Shown: positions 33,740 to 42,905, counted from the stretch's first letter. The stretch: DNA of 63,836 nt from an uncultured Lachnoclostridium sp. (GCA_948330435.1 CAOJBY010000022.1:1-63836); one strand, 5' to 3'. Notes: generated by a model not told the origin, from the letters alone. Program-made: numbers and translations.

Positions 33740-34805
33740 TAAGTTGGAAGATTTATTACTGCGGTTTGAAGATGTATTAAATGAATTAAATGAACCCTCC
33801 GTAGTGAATGATCAGATACGTTTTCGCAGATTAATGAAAGAGCAGAATGATCTGCAACCCATTGTGGACGCTTATAAAGAATATAAGAAGTGTAAGGAAA
33901 CGGTTGAGGAAAGCCTTCAGATGCTGGAGGAAGAGAATGATGAAGAGATGCGTGAGATGCTCAAAGAGGAGTTAAACGGAGCCAAGGAGCGTATCATTGA
34001 GTTAGAACGCACCATGAAGATTTTACTTCTTCCAAAGGATCCCAACGATGACAAGAATGTAATTGTGGAGATTCGTGCTGGTGCAGGTGGCGATGAGGCG
34101 GCGTTGTTTGCGGCAGAGATATATCGCATGTATGTGCATTATGCAGAGAGCCGCCGTTGGAAAGTAGAGATTATGGAGGCGGATGAGATTGGCATTGGCG
34201 GCATGAAGAGTGTGACTTTCCAGATTAATGGTCAGGGAGCTTATTCCGTTATGAAGTATGAGTCGGGTGTCCATCGGGTGCAGAGAGTTCCGGAGACGGA
34301 ATCAGGGGGTCGGATTCATACCTCTACGATTACAGTAGCTGTGATGCCGGAGGCGGAGGAGGTAGACGTACAGATTGATGATAAAGACATCCGTATTGAC
34401 GTTATGCGTGCTTCCGGAAATGGAGGTCAGTGCGTCAATACCACAGACTCCGCAGTGCGCCTGACCCATTATCCTACAGGAATTGTAGTGTACAGTCAGA
34501 CAGAGAAATCTCAGCTTCAGAATAAGGCCAAGGCTTTTGCACTGCTCCGGGCAAAGCTTTATGATATTGAATGTCAGAAAGCCCATGATGCGGAGGCGGA
34601 AGCCAGACGGAGCCAGATTGGAACAGGAGATCGTTCTGAGAAGATTCGGACATATAATTTTCCTCAGGGCCGTGTGACGGACCATCGAATTGGCCTGACT
34701 CTTTATAAGCTGGATAAGATAATGAATGGAGATATTCAGGAGATTATAGATGCCTGTATTGCAGCCGACCAGGCGGCGAAGCTTTTGAAGATGAATGAGG
34801 AGTAG
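33732..34805 (+). CDS. prfA: Peptide chain release factor 1
   Basis: 357 residues. Terminates translation at UAA and UAG. The P-x-T codon-recognition tripeptide appears as PET in VQRVPETESGGRIHTS near residue 185, and the GGQ motif lies at 231-233 (ASGNGGQCVNT). The start is ATG 33732 behind GGAGGAA, not an in-frame codon 24 bases earlier. Methylation by the upstream PrmC is expected on Gln 233. Confidence 0.97.
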   Translation: MFDKLEDLLLRFEDVLNELNEPSVVNDQIRFRRLMKEQNDLQPIVDAYKEYKKCKETVEESLQMLEEENDEEMREMLKEELNGAKERIIELERTMKILLLPKDPNDDKNVIVEIRAGAGGDEAALFAAEIYRMYVHYAESRRWKVEIMEADEIGIGGMKSVTFQINGQGAYSVMKYESGVHRVQRVPETESGGRIHTSTITVAVMPEAEEVDVQIDDKDIRIDVMRASGNGGQCVNTTDSAVRLTHYPTGIVVYSQTEKSQLQNKAKAFALLRAKLYDIECQKAHDAEAEARRSQIGTGDRSEKIRTYNFPQGRVTDHRIGLTLYKLDKIMNGDIQEIIDACIAADQAAKLLKMNEE

Positions 34806-34833
34806 AATGTAACGGCTGTCAAAGGAGGACTAC

Positions 34834-35823
34834 ATGGCAGACGCACGCAGCCAGACCATAGACGCATTAAAGGGAATTGCCATTCTGATCGTTATGGCAG
34901 GGCATGTTTTAAGCTGGAACCACATGGAGGATGGCTATCTCTATGACGGGATCAAGGTGATTCAGATGCCGCTGTTTATTATGATCAGCGGTTATTTGTG
35001 TGGAATCGGAAGAAAGATAAAGGATTTGGCCGGATATGGGGCGGTTTTGAAAAAAAGAGCGCTGGCATATCTGGTCCCCTTTTTTTTCTGGATCGTGCTG
35101 CAACATCCTTTCCATCCTTTTGCGAGTATCTGGGAAACTCTTTTTGCCTTGGATAAAGGGTTGTGGTTTCTCATGACACTTTTTCTGCTCAACTTTATGG
35201 CCTATACAGCTCAACTTGTCAGTGCCGGGGTTAGACGCTATGAAAAGCAGGTGTTTTGGACTGTATATCTGGGACTTGGGGCTTTAGTGGCATTGGAGAC
35301 TTTTCTTGGCTGGGAATTTTTAAGCCCCGGACTGACAAGGTTATATTTTCCTTTTTATCTGATAGGGTACGTGGCCGGACAATACAGGGAATTAATGGAA
35401 AAGGTGCCAAAAACGGTAAAAGGGGTCGCTTTTGCAGTGTCGGCAATTGGCCTGATTGCTTTAGTGGTTTTTTGTGATTTGCTGGATGTGGGAAGCCTTT
35501 TGTTGTTGGGAAGGCAGCTTATTGCATCAACGCTGGGGTGTTACACAGTGATTTATCTGGCTGCCTTGTATAGAGACGGAAAGGGGAAACGCTTTCTTGC
35601 CTGGCTGGGAGGCTATACTTTGGAAATCTATGTACTGCATTTCCACTTTGCTACAATTTTAAATCAGGGAAAGTCTTATGAACTTTATTCCTGGGAGGGA
35701 CTGCTCTTTGCATTGGCATCCTTTGCGGCCATGAGTCTGATTACAGCAGGAATCATTGCAGTGACAAAGAAGATTCCCCTGTTGGATTTTCTTTTGTATG
35801 GAAAGTTTCCAAAGAAAAAATAA
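34834..35823 (+). CDS. Acyltransferase 3 family membrane protein
   Basis: 329 residues, about ten helices. TIDALKGIAILIVMAGHVLS includes the conserved histidine, followed by IQMPLFIMISGYLCGIG, LKKRALAYLVPFFFWIV and the closing GGYTLEIYVLHFHFATIL. Members acylate extracytoplasmic sugars. It follows prfA by 28 bases, with its own SD (AAAGGAGGAC), and opens the second acylation cassette with the MBOAT and SGNH-like genes just after it. Confidence 0.87.
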   Translation: MADARSQTIDALKGIAILIVMAGHVLSWNHMEDGYLYDGIKVIQMPLFIMISGYLCGIGRKIKDLAGYGAVLKKRALAYLVPFFFWIVLQHPFHPFASIWETLFALDKGLWFLMTLFLLNFMAYTAQLVSAGVRRYEKQVFWTVYLGLGALVALETFLGWEFLSPGLTRLYFPFYLIGYVAGQYRELMEKVPKTVKGVAFAVSAIGLIALVVFCDLLDVGSLLLLGRQLIASTLGCYTVIYLAALYRDGKGKRFLAWLGGYTLEIYVLHFHFATILNQGKSYELYSWEGLLFALASFAAMSLITAGIIAVTKKIPLLDFLLYGKFPKKK

Positions 35824-35847
35824 GCAGATAACTTTTTGGAGGACGGT

Positions 35848-37203
35848 ATGGGATTTACATCATTAAGTTTTTTATGCTTTTTACCAATTGTATATTTGGT
35901 ATATTTGCTGGTACCTCCTAAAGTGAGGATACATTGGCTTCTTTTAGCCAGCTATGGGTTCTGTATGAGCTTTGGAGTGAAGTATGCACTGATACTTCTG
36001 ATTTCTACCGCAGGAACCTGGATAGGCGGAATTGCAATAGAAAAACTACAGAGGCGGGCAGCAGGCAGATGGACAGCAGGAGGTGTAATCATTCTTCATG
36101 TTCTCCTTTTGTGCTTTTTCAAATATGATAAGAATAATTTGGTACTTCCCGTAGGTATTTCCTTTTATACCTTTCAGGCTATTGGATATCTGGCAGATAT
36201 ATATAGAGGAACGGTCTGTGCAGAACATAATTTTGTTCGCTTTGGGGTTTTCCAGGCTTTTTTCCCCAAGCTGGTTCAGGGACCTATTGAACGATCAGGC
36301 AGTCTTTTAGAGCAGATACGCAGACTGGAAGAAAAAAGGCTGCCGGACTTGCAGCATATGCGGGATGGCATTCTGCTTTTATTGTGGGGGCTGTTCCAAA
36401 AGCTGATGATAGCGGATCGGATTGCCATTCCGGTTAATGCAGTTTACAGGCAGTTTGGGGCGTTTGGCGGGGCGGAGATATTGCTGGCAACTTTTTTATA
36501 TGCCTTTCAGATTTACTGTGATTTTGCCGGATATACAAATATGGCCCAGGGAATTGCAAAACTTTTTGGAATCGAACTGTTAGAAAACTTCAAACGGCCT
36601 TATCTGTCGGTTTCTGTCCGTGAATTTTGGCATAGGTGGCATATTTCTTTAAGCAGCTGGCTTCGTGATTATGTCTATATACCTTTGGGAGGAAATCGGA
36701 AAGGACATATACGAAAATATGTGAATATTATGCTTACCTTTCTTATCAGTGGAATCTGGCATGGGACGGGCTTTCATTTTCTTCTCTGGGGAGGCATGCA
36801 TGGAGGAATGCAGATTCTGGAGAGAGGATGGGAAAAGACACCAAGGGCGTTCCGGTGGTTTCTGACTTTCTGCTTTATTGATGTTTCCTGGATGGTGTTT
36901 CGGGTGAACTCCCTGGGAGATTTAAAAGGGATGTTCTGGATTCTGATTATGGACTTCCGCTTTCGGGATCTGGCGGGGATGGAACTGGGAAGATTCGAGT
37001 GGATACTTCTGGCTTTGGGAATATTGCTGATTGTTGGAAAAGATATTCTTAATGAAAAAGGCATATGTCTGCGAAGATGGCTTAAGGAGAGAAGCTGGCC
37101 GGTACGCCTGCTGGCTTATACGGCATTGCTCTCGGGAATTGTAATATTTGGCGTATATGGGGGAGCCTATGATACCAGTAGATTTTTATACACGCAATTT
37201 TAA
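35848..37203 (+). CDS. MBOAT-family O-acyltransferase (AlgI/DltB-like), second copy
   Basis: About 451 residues. The motif set matches the first copy: GISFYTFQAIGYLADIY, QIYCDFAGYTNMAQGI, FWHRWHISLSSWLRDYVYIP and ISGIWHGTGFHFLLWGGMHG with the presumed catalytic histidine. The ATG at 35848 has GGAGG five bases before it. Its last 35 bases overlap the start of the SGNH-like gene, so both are made together. It probably exports an acyl group for transfer onto a surface glycan. Confidence 0.9.
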   Translation: MGFTSLSFLCFLPIVYLVYLLVPPKVRIHWLLLASYGFCMSFGVKYALILLISTAGTWIGGIAIEKLQRRAAGRWTAGGVIILHVLLLCFFKYDKNNLVLPVGISFYTFQAIGYLADIYRGTVCAEHNFVRFGVFQAFFPKLVQGPIERSGSLLEQIRRLEEKRLPDLQHMRDGILLLLWGLFQKLMIADRIAIPVNAVYRQFGAFGGAEILLATFLYAFQIYCDFAGYTNMAQGIAKLFGIELLENFKRPYLSVSVREFWHRWHISLSSWLRDYVYIPLGGNRKGHIRKYVNIMLTFLISGIWHGTGFHFLLWGGMHGGMQILERGWEKTPRAFRWFLTFCFIDVSWMVFRVNSLGDLKGMFWILIMDFRFRDLAGMELGRFEWILLALGILLIVGKDILNEKGICLRRWLKERSWPVRLLAYTALLSGIVIFGVYGGAYDTSRFLYTQF

Positions 37204-38263
37204 AGCATTCCGTTCGGGTGTGAAATTTATAGGAATGGGAGTCCTGGTGCTGATGCTGACCGGCTTTTTAGTTCATGGCTGCAATTATTTGCTTTTGGAT
37301 GACAGCCAGAGTTATACACGGCTTACGATGCATGAGTTATATGAGACAGAAGCGAATATTGACACACTTTTTCTTGGAAGTTCTCACTGCTTTCGGGCTT
37401 ATGACCCACAGCTCTTTACAGAATTGACAGGAAAAACATCTTTTAATCTGGGTTCCTCTGCACAAAATTATGATACTTCTTACTATCTGCTTCGGGAAGC
37501 GGCAAAAGAGCATGATATAAAGACTGTTTACCTGGATATGCACTATAAGTTTCTCTTTATTGGTAAGGAAAGCAGGGATTTGGTACAGGCCAATATTATT
37601 TCGGATTATATGCACCTGTCTTTTAATAAGCTGGAATTTTTACTTCAGACCTCAGAGAGCAGACAGCTTACCAACCGGATTTTTCCCTTTCGAAGAGAAT
37701 GGAAAAAACTGGGGGATATTCCTTACCTGAAAGAGGTTTTTGAAAAAAAACAGACCAGGGCCTACAGAAACTATGAGCCGGTTATAGCGGAACAGGAATA
37801 TTATGCCGGCAAAGGCTTTGTTTATTCTGAGCAGGAGTTGGATGCAGGGGCCATTACCTGGTGGGACAAATTCGGGCCGGTGGCAGAGGATATGGATAGC
37901 CATGAGACATATACCATCTCTTATATTGAAAAAATTGTGGAATTCTGCAGGGAGGAGAATATCCGGCTGATCTTTGTAACTGCCCCCAGCTTTGATCAAT
38001 ATCTTGACGTGGTAGGCCCTTATGATATGGCTTATAATTATATAAAGGATATGGCAGATCACTATGAGGTTCTTTATTTGGATTTTAATTTGTGTAAAGA
38101 GGAATATCTGAACCTGAAAGAAGACAGCTTCATGGATGTAGATCATCTAAATGGGAAAGGGGCAGGAGAACTGACAACATTGCTGGCACGGATGGATTCC
38201 GGCTGGGTGGACATTGACGAATATTTCAACCCATGTTATGATGAAAAAAGTGCTGACAGGTAG
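37169..38263 (+). CDS. SGNH-like membrane-anchored protein, partner of second MBOAT
   Basis: About 364 residues. One signal anchor (about 17-39) is followed by a soluble outer domain. DTLFLGSSHCFRAYDP near residue 68 gives a candidate nucleophilic serine; DSFMDVDHLNGKGAGELTTL near the C-terminus gives the Asp-x-His pair. Helical segments between are rich in charged residues. The start ATG 37169 has GGGGGAG before it and lies inside the end of the MBOAT gene. It is a distant relative of the product of 25384-26310, with similarity mostly in these motifs. Confidence 0.68.
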   Translation: MIPVDFYTRNFKAFRSGVKFIGMGVLVLMLTGFLVHGCNYLLLDDSQSYTRLTMHELYETEANIDTLFLGSSHCFRAYDPQLFTELTGKTSFNLGSSAQNYDTSYYLLREAAKEHDIKTVYLDMHYKFLFIGKESRDLVQANIISDYMHLSFNKLEFLLQTSESRQLTNRIFPFRREWKKLGDIPYLKEVFEKKQTRAYRNYEPVIAEQEYYAGKGFVYSEQELDAGAITWWDKFGPVAEDMDSHETYTISYIEKIVEFCREENIRLIFVTAPSFDQYLDVVGPYDMAYNYIKDMADHYEVLYLDFNLCKEEYLNLKEDSFMDVDHLNGKGAGELTTLLARMDSGWVDIDEYFNPCYDEKSADR

Positions 38264-38296
38264 GATATCTCGGAACTTTAAATGGGAGGAATGAGA

Positions 38297-39388
38297 GTGA
38301 AGATAATGGCAAACCGTATGGATCGGGGATTTTTCCGATACCAGAAAGAATTTGAAGATAAAGCTCTTGAGGTTTTACGCTCAGGCTGGTATGTGCTGGG
38401 AAATGAAGTGAAAAGCTTTGAGGAAGAATTTGCGGCTTATACGGGCGGGCGTTATTGTGTTGGGCTGGCAAGTGGACTGGATGCTCTGTGGATTGCTTTT
38501 CGGGTTCTTGGAATCGGACCGGGAGATGAAGTGATTGTTCAGGGCAATACATACATTGCCAGCGTTATGGGAATTACCATCAATGGGGCAAAGCCTGTTT
38601 TTGTAGAGCCGGACGAATATTACAATATAGATACAGAGAAGATTGAGGCGAAAATTACAGAGCATACAAAAGCAATTTTGGTAGTGCATCTCTATGGTCA
38701 GGCATCCAGGATAGACAAAATTGTGGAACTTACGAAGAAATATAATCTGAAACTGGTGGAGGATTGTGCACAGTCTCACGGAGCCCTCTTCCATGGACAG
38801 ATGACAGGGACTTTTGGGGACGTGGGTTGCTTTTCTTTTTATCCATCCAAGAATATTGGTGCTTTCGGAGATGGAGGGGCTGTTGTGGTAAAGGATGAAA
38901 AGCTGGCGGAGGACTTTCGGATTTTCCGGAATTATGGAAGTGAGAAACGCTATTACAATAAACTTGTAGGAGCAAATTCTCGCCTGGATGAACTACAGGC
39001 AGGACTGTTACGGGTACGTTTGCACCATGTGTCAGAGTGTGAGAAAGAGCGATGTCAAATCGCATCAAGATATCTGAATGAAATTCAGAATCCGAAACTT
39101 ATACTTCCAAAAGTGCGGGAGGGTGCAACGGCTGTATGGCATCAGTTTGTAATACGCACTTCCCTGCGGGATGAACTGATTTCCTACTTGAATGAGAGAG
39201 AGATAGGAACAATCATTCATTATCCTGTTCCTCCCCACTTGTCAGAGGCATATGCAAGTCTGGGATTTCAAAAGGGTGCATTTCCTGTCACAGAGCAGTA
39301 TGCAGATCAGGTTTTGTCTATTCCAATGTATAATGGGATGACACAAGAGGAGCAGACCTATGTGATTGAAGCCTTGAATCGTTTTTAG
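38297..39388 (+). CDS. DegT/DnrJ/EryC1 sugar aminotransferase (FdtB/QdtB-like)
   Basis: About 363 residues, PLP-dependent. GLASGLDALWIAFRVLGIGP near residue 57 and NTYIASVMGITINGAKPVFVE are typical; HLYGQASRIDKI precedes the strand VEDCAQSHGA, and FYPSKNIGAFGDGGAVV holds the PLP lysine near residue 185. DegT enzymes aminate keto-sugar nucleotides. The next gene is an FdtA-like 3,4-ketoisomerase, so this one most likely makes dTDP-3-amino-3,6-dideoxyhexose (Fuc3N or Qui3N). The GTG start follows GGGAGGA by six bases. Confidence 0.88.
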   Translation: MKIMANRMDRGFFRYQKEFEDKALEVLRSGWYVLGNEVKSFEEEFAAYTGGRYCVGLASGLDALWIAFRVLGIGPGDEVIVQGNTYIASVMGITINGAKPVFVEPDEYYNIDTEKIEAKITEHTKAILVVHLYGQASRIDKIVELTKKYNLKLVEDCAQSHGALFHGQMTGTFGDVGCFSFYPSKNIGAFGDGGAVVVKDEKLAEDFRIFRNYGSEKRYYNKLVGANSRLDELQAGLLRVRLHHVSECEKERCQIASRYLNEIQNPKLILPKVREGATAVWHQFVIRTSLRDELISYLNEREIGTIIHYPVPPHLSEAYASLGFQKGAFPVTEQYADQVLSIPMYNGMTQEEQTYVIEALNRF

Positions 39389-39421
39389 GGTATATGGTGT
39401 GTTGCATTTGGAGGAGGAGCA

Positions 39422-39844
39422 ATGAATATTAAAGACCAGTATAAAATTCTGGAGTTTGATGATCTGGGAGATGAACGGGGCAACCTGGTAGTAGTAGAGG
39501 GGGAGCAGGATATTCCCTTTGAGATTAAACGTGTATTTTACATTTATGGTTCAGACAGTGAGGTAGTACGGGGGCAGCATGCAAACCGGAATTCGGAGTT
39601 TGTGCTGATTAATGTAAGCGGTACCAGCAAGGTACGGGTGGACAATGGATTTGAAGAAGAGATTATTGAACTGAATCGTCCCCGGATGGGACTCTATCTT
39701 CCAACTATGCTATGGAAAGATATGTATGACTTCAGTGAAGATTCCGTGCTTTTGGTTCTTGCAAATACCCACTACGATGGGGCAGAGTACATTCGCAGCT
39801 ATGATGAATATGTAAAAGAGGTAGGAGGCATCCGAACTAGATGA
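39422..39844 (+). CDS. dTDP-4-keto-6-deoxyhexose 3,4-ketoisomerase (FdtA/QdtA-like)
   Basis: 140 residues, a single cupin (WxcM-like). The opening FDDLGDERGNLVVVEG, the central IKRVFYIYGSDSEVVRGQHA with the catalytic histidine, and ELNRPRMGLYLPTMLWKDMYDF are the family pattern. It moves the keto group from C4 to C3 of dTDP-4-keto-6-deoxyglucose, giving the substrate of the preceding aminotransferase. Whether the product has galacto (FdtA) or gluco (QdtA) configuration cannot be told. A strong SD (GGAGGAGG) precedes it, and it is coupled to the next gene by an ATGA overlap. Confidence 0.88.
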   Translation: MNIKDQYKILEFDDLGDERGNLVVVEGEQDIPFEIKRVFYIYGSDSEVVRGQHANRNSEFVLINVSGTSKVRVDNGFEEEIIELNRPRMGLYLPTMLWKDMYDFSEDSVLLVLANTHYDGAEYIRSYDEYVKEVGGIRTR

Positions 39845-40776
39845 GCAAGCTGTCAATTATTGTTCCTGTATATTGGAATTCTGATACCCTGATGCTTCTC
39901 TATGAAGATATGAGGGAAAAGATTCTCCATAAGCTGGGGGATTATGAAATTGTATTTGTGGATGATGGGTCCGGGGATAATTCCTGGGAAATTATGAACC
40001 AGATCCGTGAAATGGATGAACACGTAAAGCTGGTAAAGCTGTCCAGGAATTTTGGAGAGCATGCGGCTATCCTGGCAGGCCTTTCTAATTGTACCGGGGA
40101 TTGTGCCGTGACGAAACAGGCAGATCTTCAAGAAGATTCGGAACTGATCCTGGAGATGTACGAGAAGTGGAAAGAGGGGAATAAGGTGGTTCTGGCTGTT
40201 CGTGCTGACAGGGGCGAGGGACCGGTACAGAAGTTTTTTGCCAACCTCTACTATACGCTGATGCGTAAGCTGGTGATTAAGGACATGCCTAAGGGCGGTT
40301 TTGACTGTTATCTTCTTGATCGCCAGGTGATTCAGGTTTTGCTTATGCTGGACGAAAAGAATTCCGCTTTGACTTTGCAGGTGCTTTGGGTAGGATTCAA
40401 GAGTGAAAAGGTGTATTTCAACCGAAAGGCCAGAGAGATAGGGGAATCCCGATGGACTTTATCAAAAAAGATAAAGCTGGTACTGGACTCTATGATGAGT
40501 TTCTCCTATGCACCCGTTCGTTTTATGTCCGGAATGGGTGTTACCTTTGCGGCCATTGCAGTTATCTGGGCAATTGTTCTTGTAGTTCAACGTTTAAATG
40601 GTATAGAGGATGTGGCAGGCTGGACATCTATGATGGTGCTGATGCTTTTTGGCTTTGGAGCAATTATGGTTATGCTGGGGCTTTTGGGTGAGTATATCTG
40701 GCGAGCCCTGGATGCTTCACGAAACAGGCCTCCGTTTTTGGTAGACGAGACAAAAGGTTTTGATGATAAGGAATAG
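39841..40776 (+). CDS. GtrB-like polyprenyl-phosphate glycosyltransferase, motif variant
   Basis: 311 residues, GT2 domain plus two C-terminal helices (about 225-247 and 262-285) and the tail MLGLLGEYIWRALDASRNRP. It opens with SIIVPVYWNSDTLMLL, has IVFVDDGSGDNSWEI, and the acidic motif reads TKQADLQED where relatives in this window read DADLQDD or DVDLQDP, so the first acid is a Gln. It may load the amino sugar made by the two upstream genes onto undecaprenyl phosphate, an inference from coupling. Its 3' 60 bases overlap the end of the large GT-C gene on the other strand. Confidence 0.82.
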   Translation: MSKLSIIVPVYWNSDTLMLLYEDMREKILHKLGDYEIVFVDDGSGDNSWEIMNQIREMDEHVKLVKLSRNFGEHAAILAGLSNCTGDCAVTKQADLQEDSELILEMYEKWKEGNKVVLAVRADRGEGPVQKFFANLYYTLMRKLVIKDMPKGGFDCYLLDRQVIQVLLMLDEKNSALTLQVLWVGFKSEKVYFNRKAREIGESRWTLSKKIKLVLDSMMSFSYAPVRFMSGMGVTFAAIAVIWAIVLVVQRLNGIEDVAGWTSMMVLMLFGFGAIMVMLGLLGEYIWRALDASRNRPPFLVDETKGFDDKE

Positions 40777-42840
40777 TTCCAGGGATAAAAGGAGTATGGT
40801 AAACAGGCCATACTCTTTTTTTGAGGCGGCAGTTCCAATATGCCGGTTTAAAATCCGGAAACTGAGATCCCGTCCTGTGGGAGTACCGTTGATTGCCAGA
40901 GCACCATAGGGATATAGATCTACCCGGCTGGTATCCTGAGAAGAGAAATGGATATAATTGTCTTTGTCCTGTAGGAGAGGCTCTATGGAGATAGTATATG
41001 CAGTTCTGCCAGAGGGAATAATGGGCTCAAATTGTACTTCAAAGAACAGATCATACCCCATTTTATTTCCATATAGCTTATCATTATAAAATATTTCTCC
41101 ATGTTCGTCTGATAAGGTAAGATCATAGACAGAGGTATTATGTTCCCGATCGGAAGCTTCAAAGTACAGATCCAAAAGGTTGAAAGTTGTTTCTGCTTCG
41201 AAAGTCTGTGTCCAAATCTGTCCAGGTTCCATGGGCGGCCCCTCTTCTCCTACAGTTGCCATATGCTGGTTTACGACGAAATCCGTCATAATCTTCTCTT
41301 CCTGAGTATAGGAATGGAATTGTGCCAGCAGATAAGAACTATGCAGTAAAAAGCAGAACAGGATCCCTGTAAAGAAGACACTGGCAGAAGCTTTGCTCCT
41401 GAGGATGCGGAAAGAATTCAGTTGTGTAATACCTTCGGCGGCAATGGCATAAGAAAACAGCGTAAAAGGAATGCTGTAAAAAGGGCTTGCTTCCCACAAC
41501 AAATGGAAAACCATACCTCCCAGGAGATTGAGGGCAAGGAGAAAAGAATAGTCAATTTTCTGCCGTATGAGGACTGCTACACAATAGATGCAGACTAAGA
41601 ACAGTTGAAGAAAACGGAATATTTGTGCATAAGCCGCAAGATAACCGGATTTACTGCCCATAATATAGGTGTGAAGCCTGTTAAAATCTGTACACAGGGT
41701 ATGCTCATAAGTAAAGGAGTCGGTTCCGTCCATCCAGCAGTTTAACTGCTTATTTAAAAGAAGCTGTAAATTTCCCTTAAGCCCGTTTTGGGCCAGACGT
41801 TCCTGAATTACGGAAACAGTACCTTTAAGCTTGGCTTCTTTTGTAGGGAGAGAGATCGTATAATTCAGATCATCCATATGAAAACTGCCGTCAGTTCCGT
41901 GAGTTCCAAGCATAATAAAGTGAGTTACAGGAAAAGCAGTGTCTGTTGTGTCAAAAGGTGCATAGTGACGGACAATCCCCTGCCAGGAGACGAAAGAAAG
42001 GATAACGGAGAGGGAAAATACGCACAGAGGGATCATGTGCTTTCGCAGTGTTCCCTTTTTATGAGAAACACTCCAATATAAGAAAATAGCAATATACGCA
42101 ATCAAGGAGGTTGCCCGTATCTTGAATCCCGTGATACAGAAAAATCCCATAAATGCCGCTAAAAAGCATTGCTTTTTTACAGAAGATGCAGTACAGACGC
42201 AATGCCAGAGCCAGACTGCTCCACATGCAAACATCATAGAGGTGGTGGAGGTATAGTAATAAGGCGTCCATACATAGAGATAAGGAGAGACAGCACAAAA
42301 AAGCAGAAAGAAAACAGAGGCGGCCTTTCCTTTGTTTTTCTGAATAAACAGATAAATAAAAAGGACAGATAAATCCAGGAAAACGATATGAAAGAGCTGA
42401 ATGGCTCTCATATACCAAATGGACGGAACACCTAAGGCTTTGAGAATACTCAAAAACCAGTAAGTGATAATGGTAAGCCCGTAATTGTTCGGAACCTGTG
42501 AAAAATAGGAATTGGAAATCACGGGAGAAATTCTGTGAGTATCCAGCATCTCAACAGCTTCATCCACAATCCAGAAAGCATCGTAGCGGACATTGGAGCA
42601 CAGCAGCAGAACAAAGGCGATCTGTAGGGCAAGAATAAAAAAGCCCAGAACAAGAGCGGTATAATCTAAGAATCGGTCATGTCTGTTAAAAAGAAAACGA
42701 TGTGCAAACAGGAGAGAGAGAAACAGTACAACTCCTGCAGATAATCCGGATATGGTATGAATCAGGGTGTAAAAATTTAAAAAAAGTAATAAAATTAAAG
42801 CGGCCCACAGGACAAGCTTATTCCAGAACGTTGATTTCAT
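40717..42840 (-). CDS. Large GT-C-like membrane glycosyltransferase with C-terminal beta domain
   Basis: 707 residues with a dozen or more helices in the first 520 residues. The first outer loop has NVRYDAFWIVDEAVEML near 83-99, then SYFSQVPNNYGLTIITYWF. Residues about 535-675 form a beta-rich soluble region, starting IWTQTFEAETTFNLLDLYF and ending with GALAINGTPTGRDLSFRI, probably a jelly-roll carbohydrate-binding domain outside the cell. A last helix closes the protein. It is a clear paralogue of the product of 47245-49434. The C-terminal 60 bases overlap the convergent GT2 gene. Likely a lipid-linked sugar transferase; activity not proved. Confidence 0.75.
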   Translation of the reverse strand: MKSTFWNKLVLWAALILLLFLNFYTLIHTISGLSAGVVLFLSLLFAHRFLFNRHDRFLDYTALVLGFFILALQIAFVLLLCSNVRYDAFWIVDEAVEMLDTHRISPVISNSYFSQVPNNYGLTIITYWFLSILKALGVPSIWYMRAIQLFHIVFLDLSVLFIYLFIQKNKGKAASVFFLLFCAVSPYLYVWTPYYYTSTTSMMFACGAVWLWHCVCTASSVKKQCFLAAFMGFFCITGFKIRATSLIAYIAIFLYWSVSHKKGTLRKHMIPLCVFSLSVILSFVSWQGIVRHYAPFDTTDTAFPVTHFIMLGTHGTDGSFHMDDLNYTISLPTKEAKLKGTVSVIQERLAQNGLKGNLQLLLNKQLNCWMDGTDSFTYEHTLCTDFNRLHTYIMGSKSGYLAAYAQIFRFLQLFLVCIYCVAVLIRQKIDYSFLLALNLLGGMVFHLLWEASPFYSIPFTLFSYAIAAEGITQLNSFRILRSKASASVFFTGILFCFLLHSSYLLAQFHSYTQEEKIMTDFVVNQHMATVGEEGPPMEPGQIWTQTFEAETTFNLLDLYFEASDREHNTSVYDLTLSDEHGEIFYNDKLYGNKMGYDLFFEVQFEPIIPSGRTAYTISIEPLLQDKDNYIHFSSQDTSRVDLYPYGALAINGTPTGRDLSFRILNRHIGTAASKKEYGLFTILLLSLELFLIIKTFCLVYQKRRPVS
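40787..40822 (+). terminator. Intrinsic terminator located inside the opposing gene
   Basis: GAGTATGG (40792-40799) pairs with CCATACTC (40808-40815) around an eight-base loop, with A and T runs on each side that would make it work in either direction. It ends the fdtB-fdtA-GT2 operon on the plus strand. On the minus strand the same bases encode part of the C-terminal region of the 707-residue protein. Confidence 0.75.
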
Positions 42841-42876
42841 AGTTGCATCATTTCTCCAATTTGTTTATAATATACA

Positions 42877-42905
42877 AATATACCATTATAAATAGGACAA
42901 TTCAA
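42877..42905 (-). promoter_or_regulatory. Likely promoter of the 707-residue GT-C gene
   Basis: On the minus strand TTGAAT (42905-42900), 17 bases, TATATT (42882-42877), about 36 bases before the ATG at 42840. The facing plus-strand operon starts at 42950; its own promoter is not clear. Confidence 0.55.
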
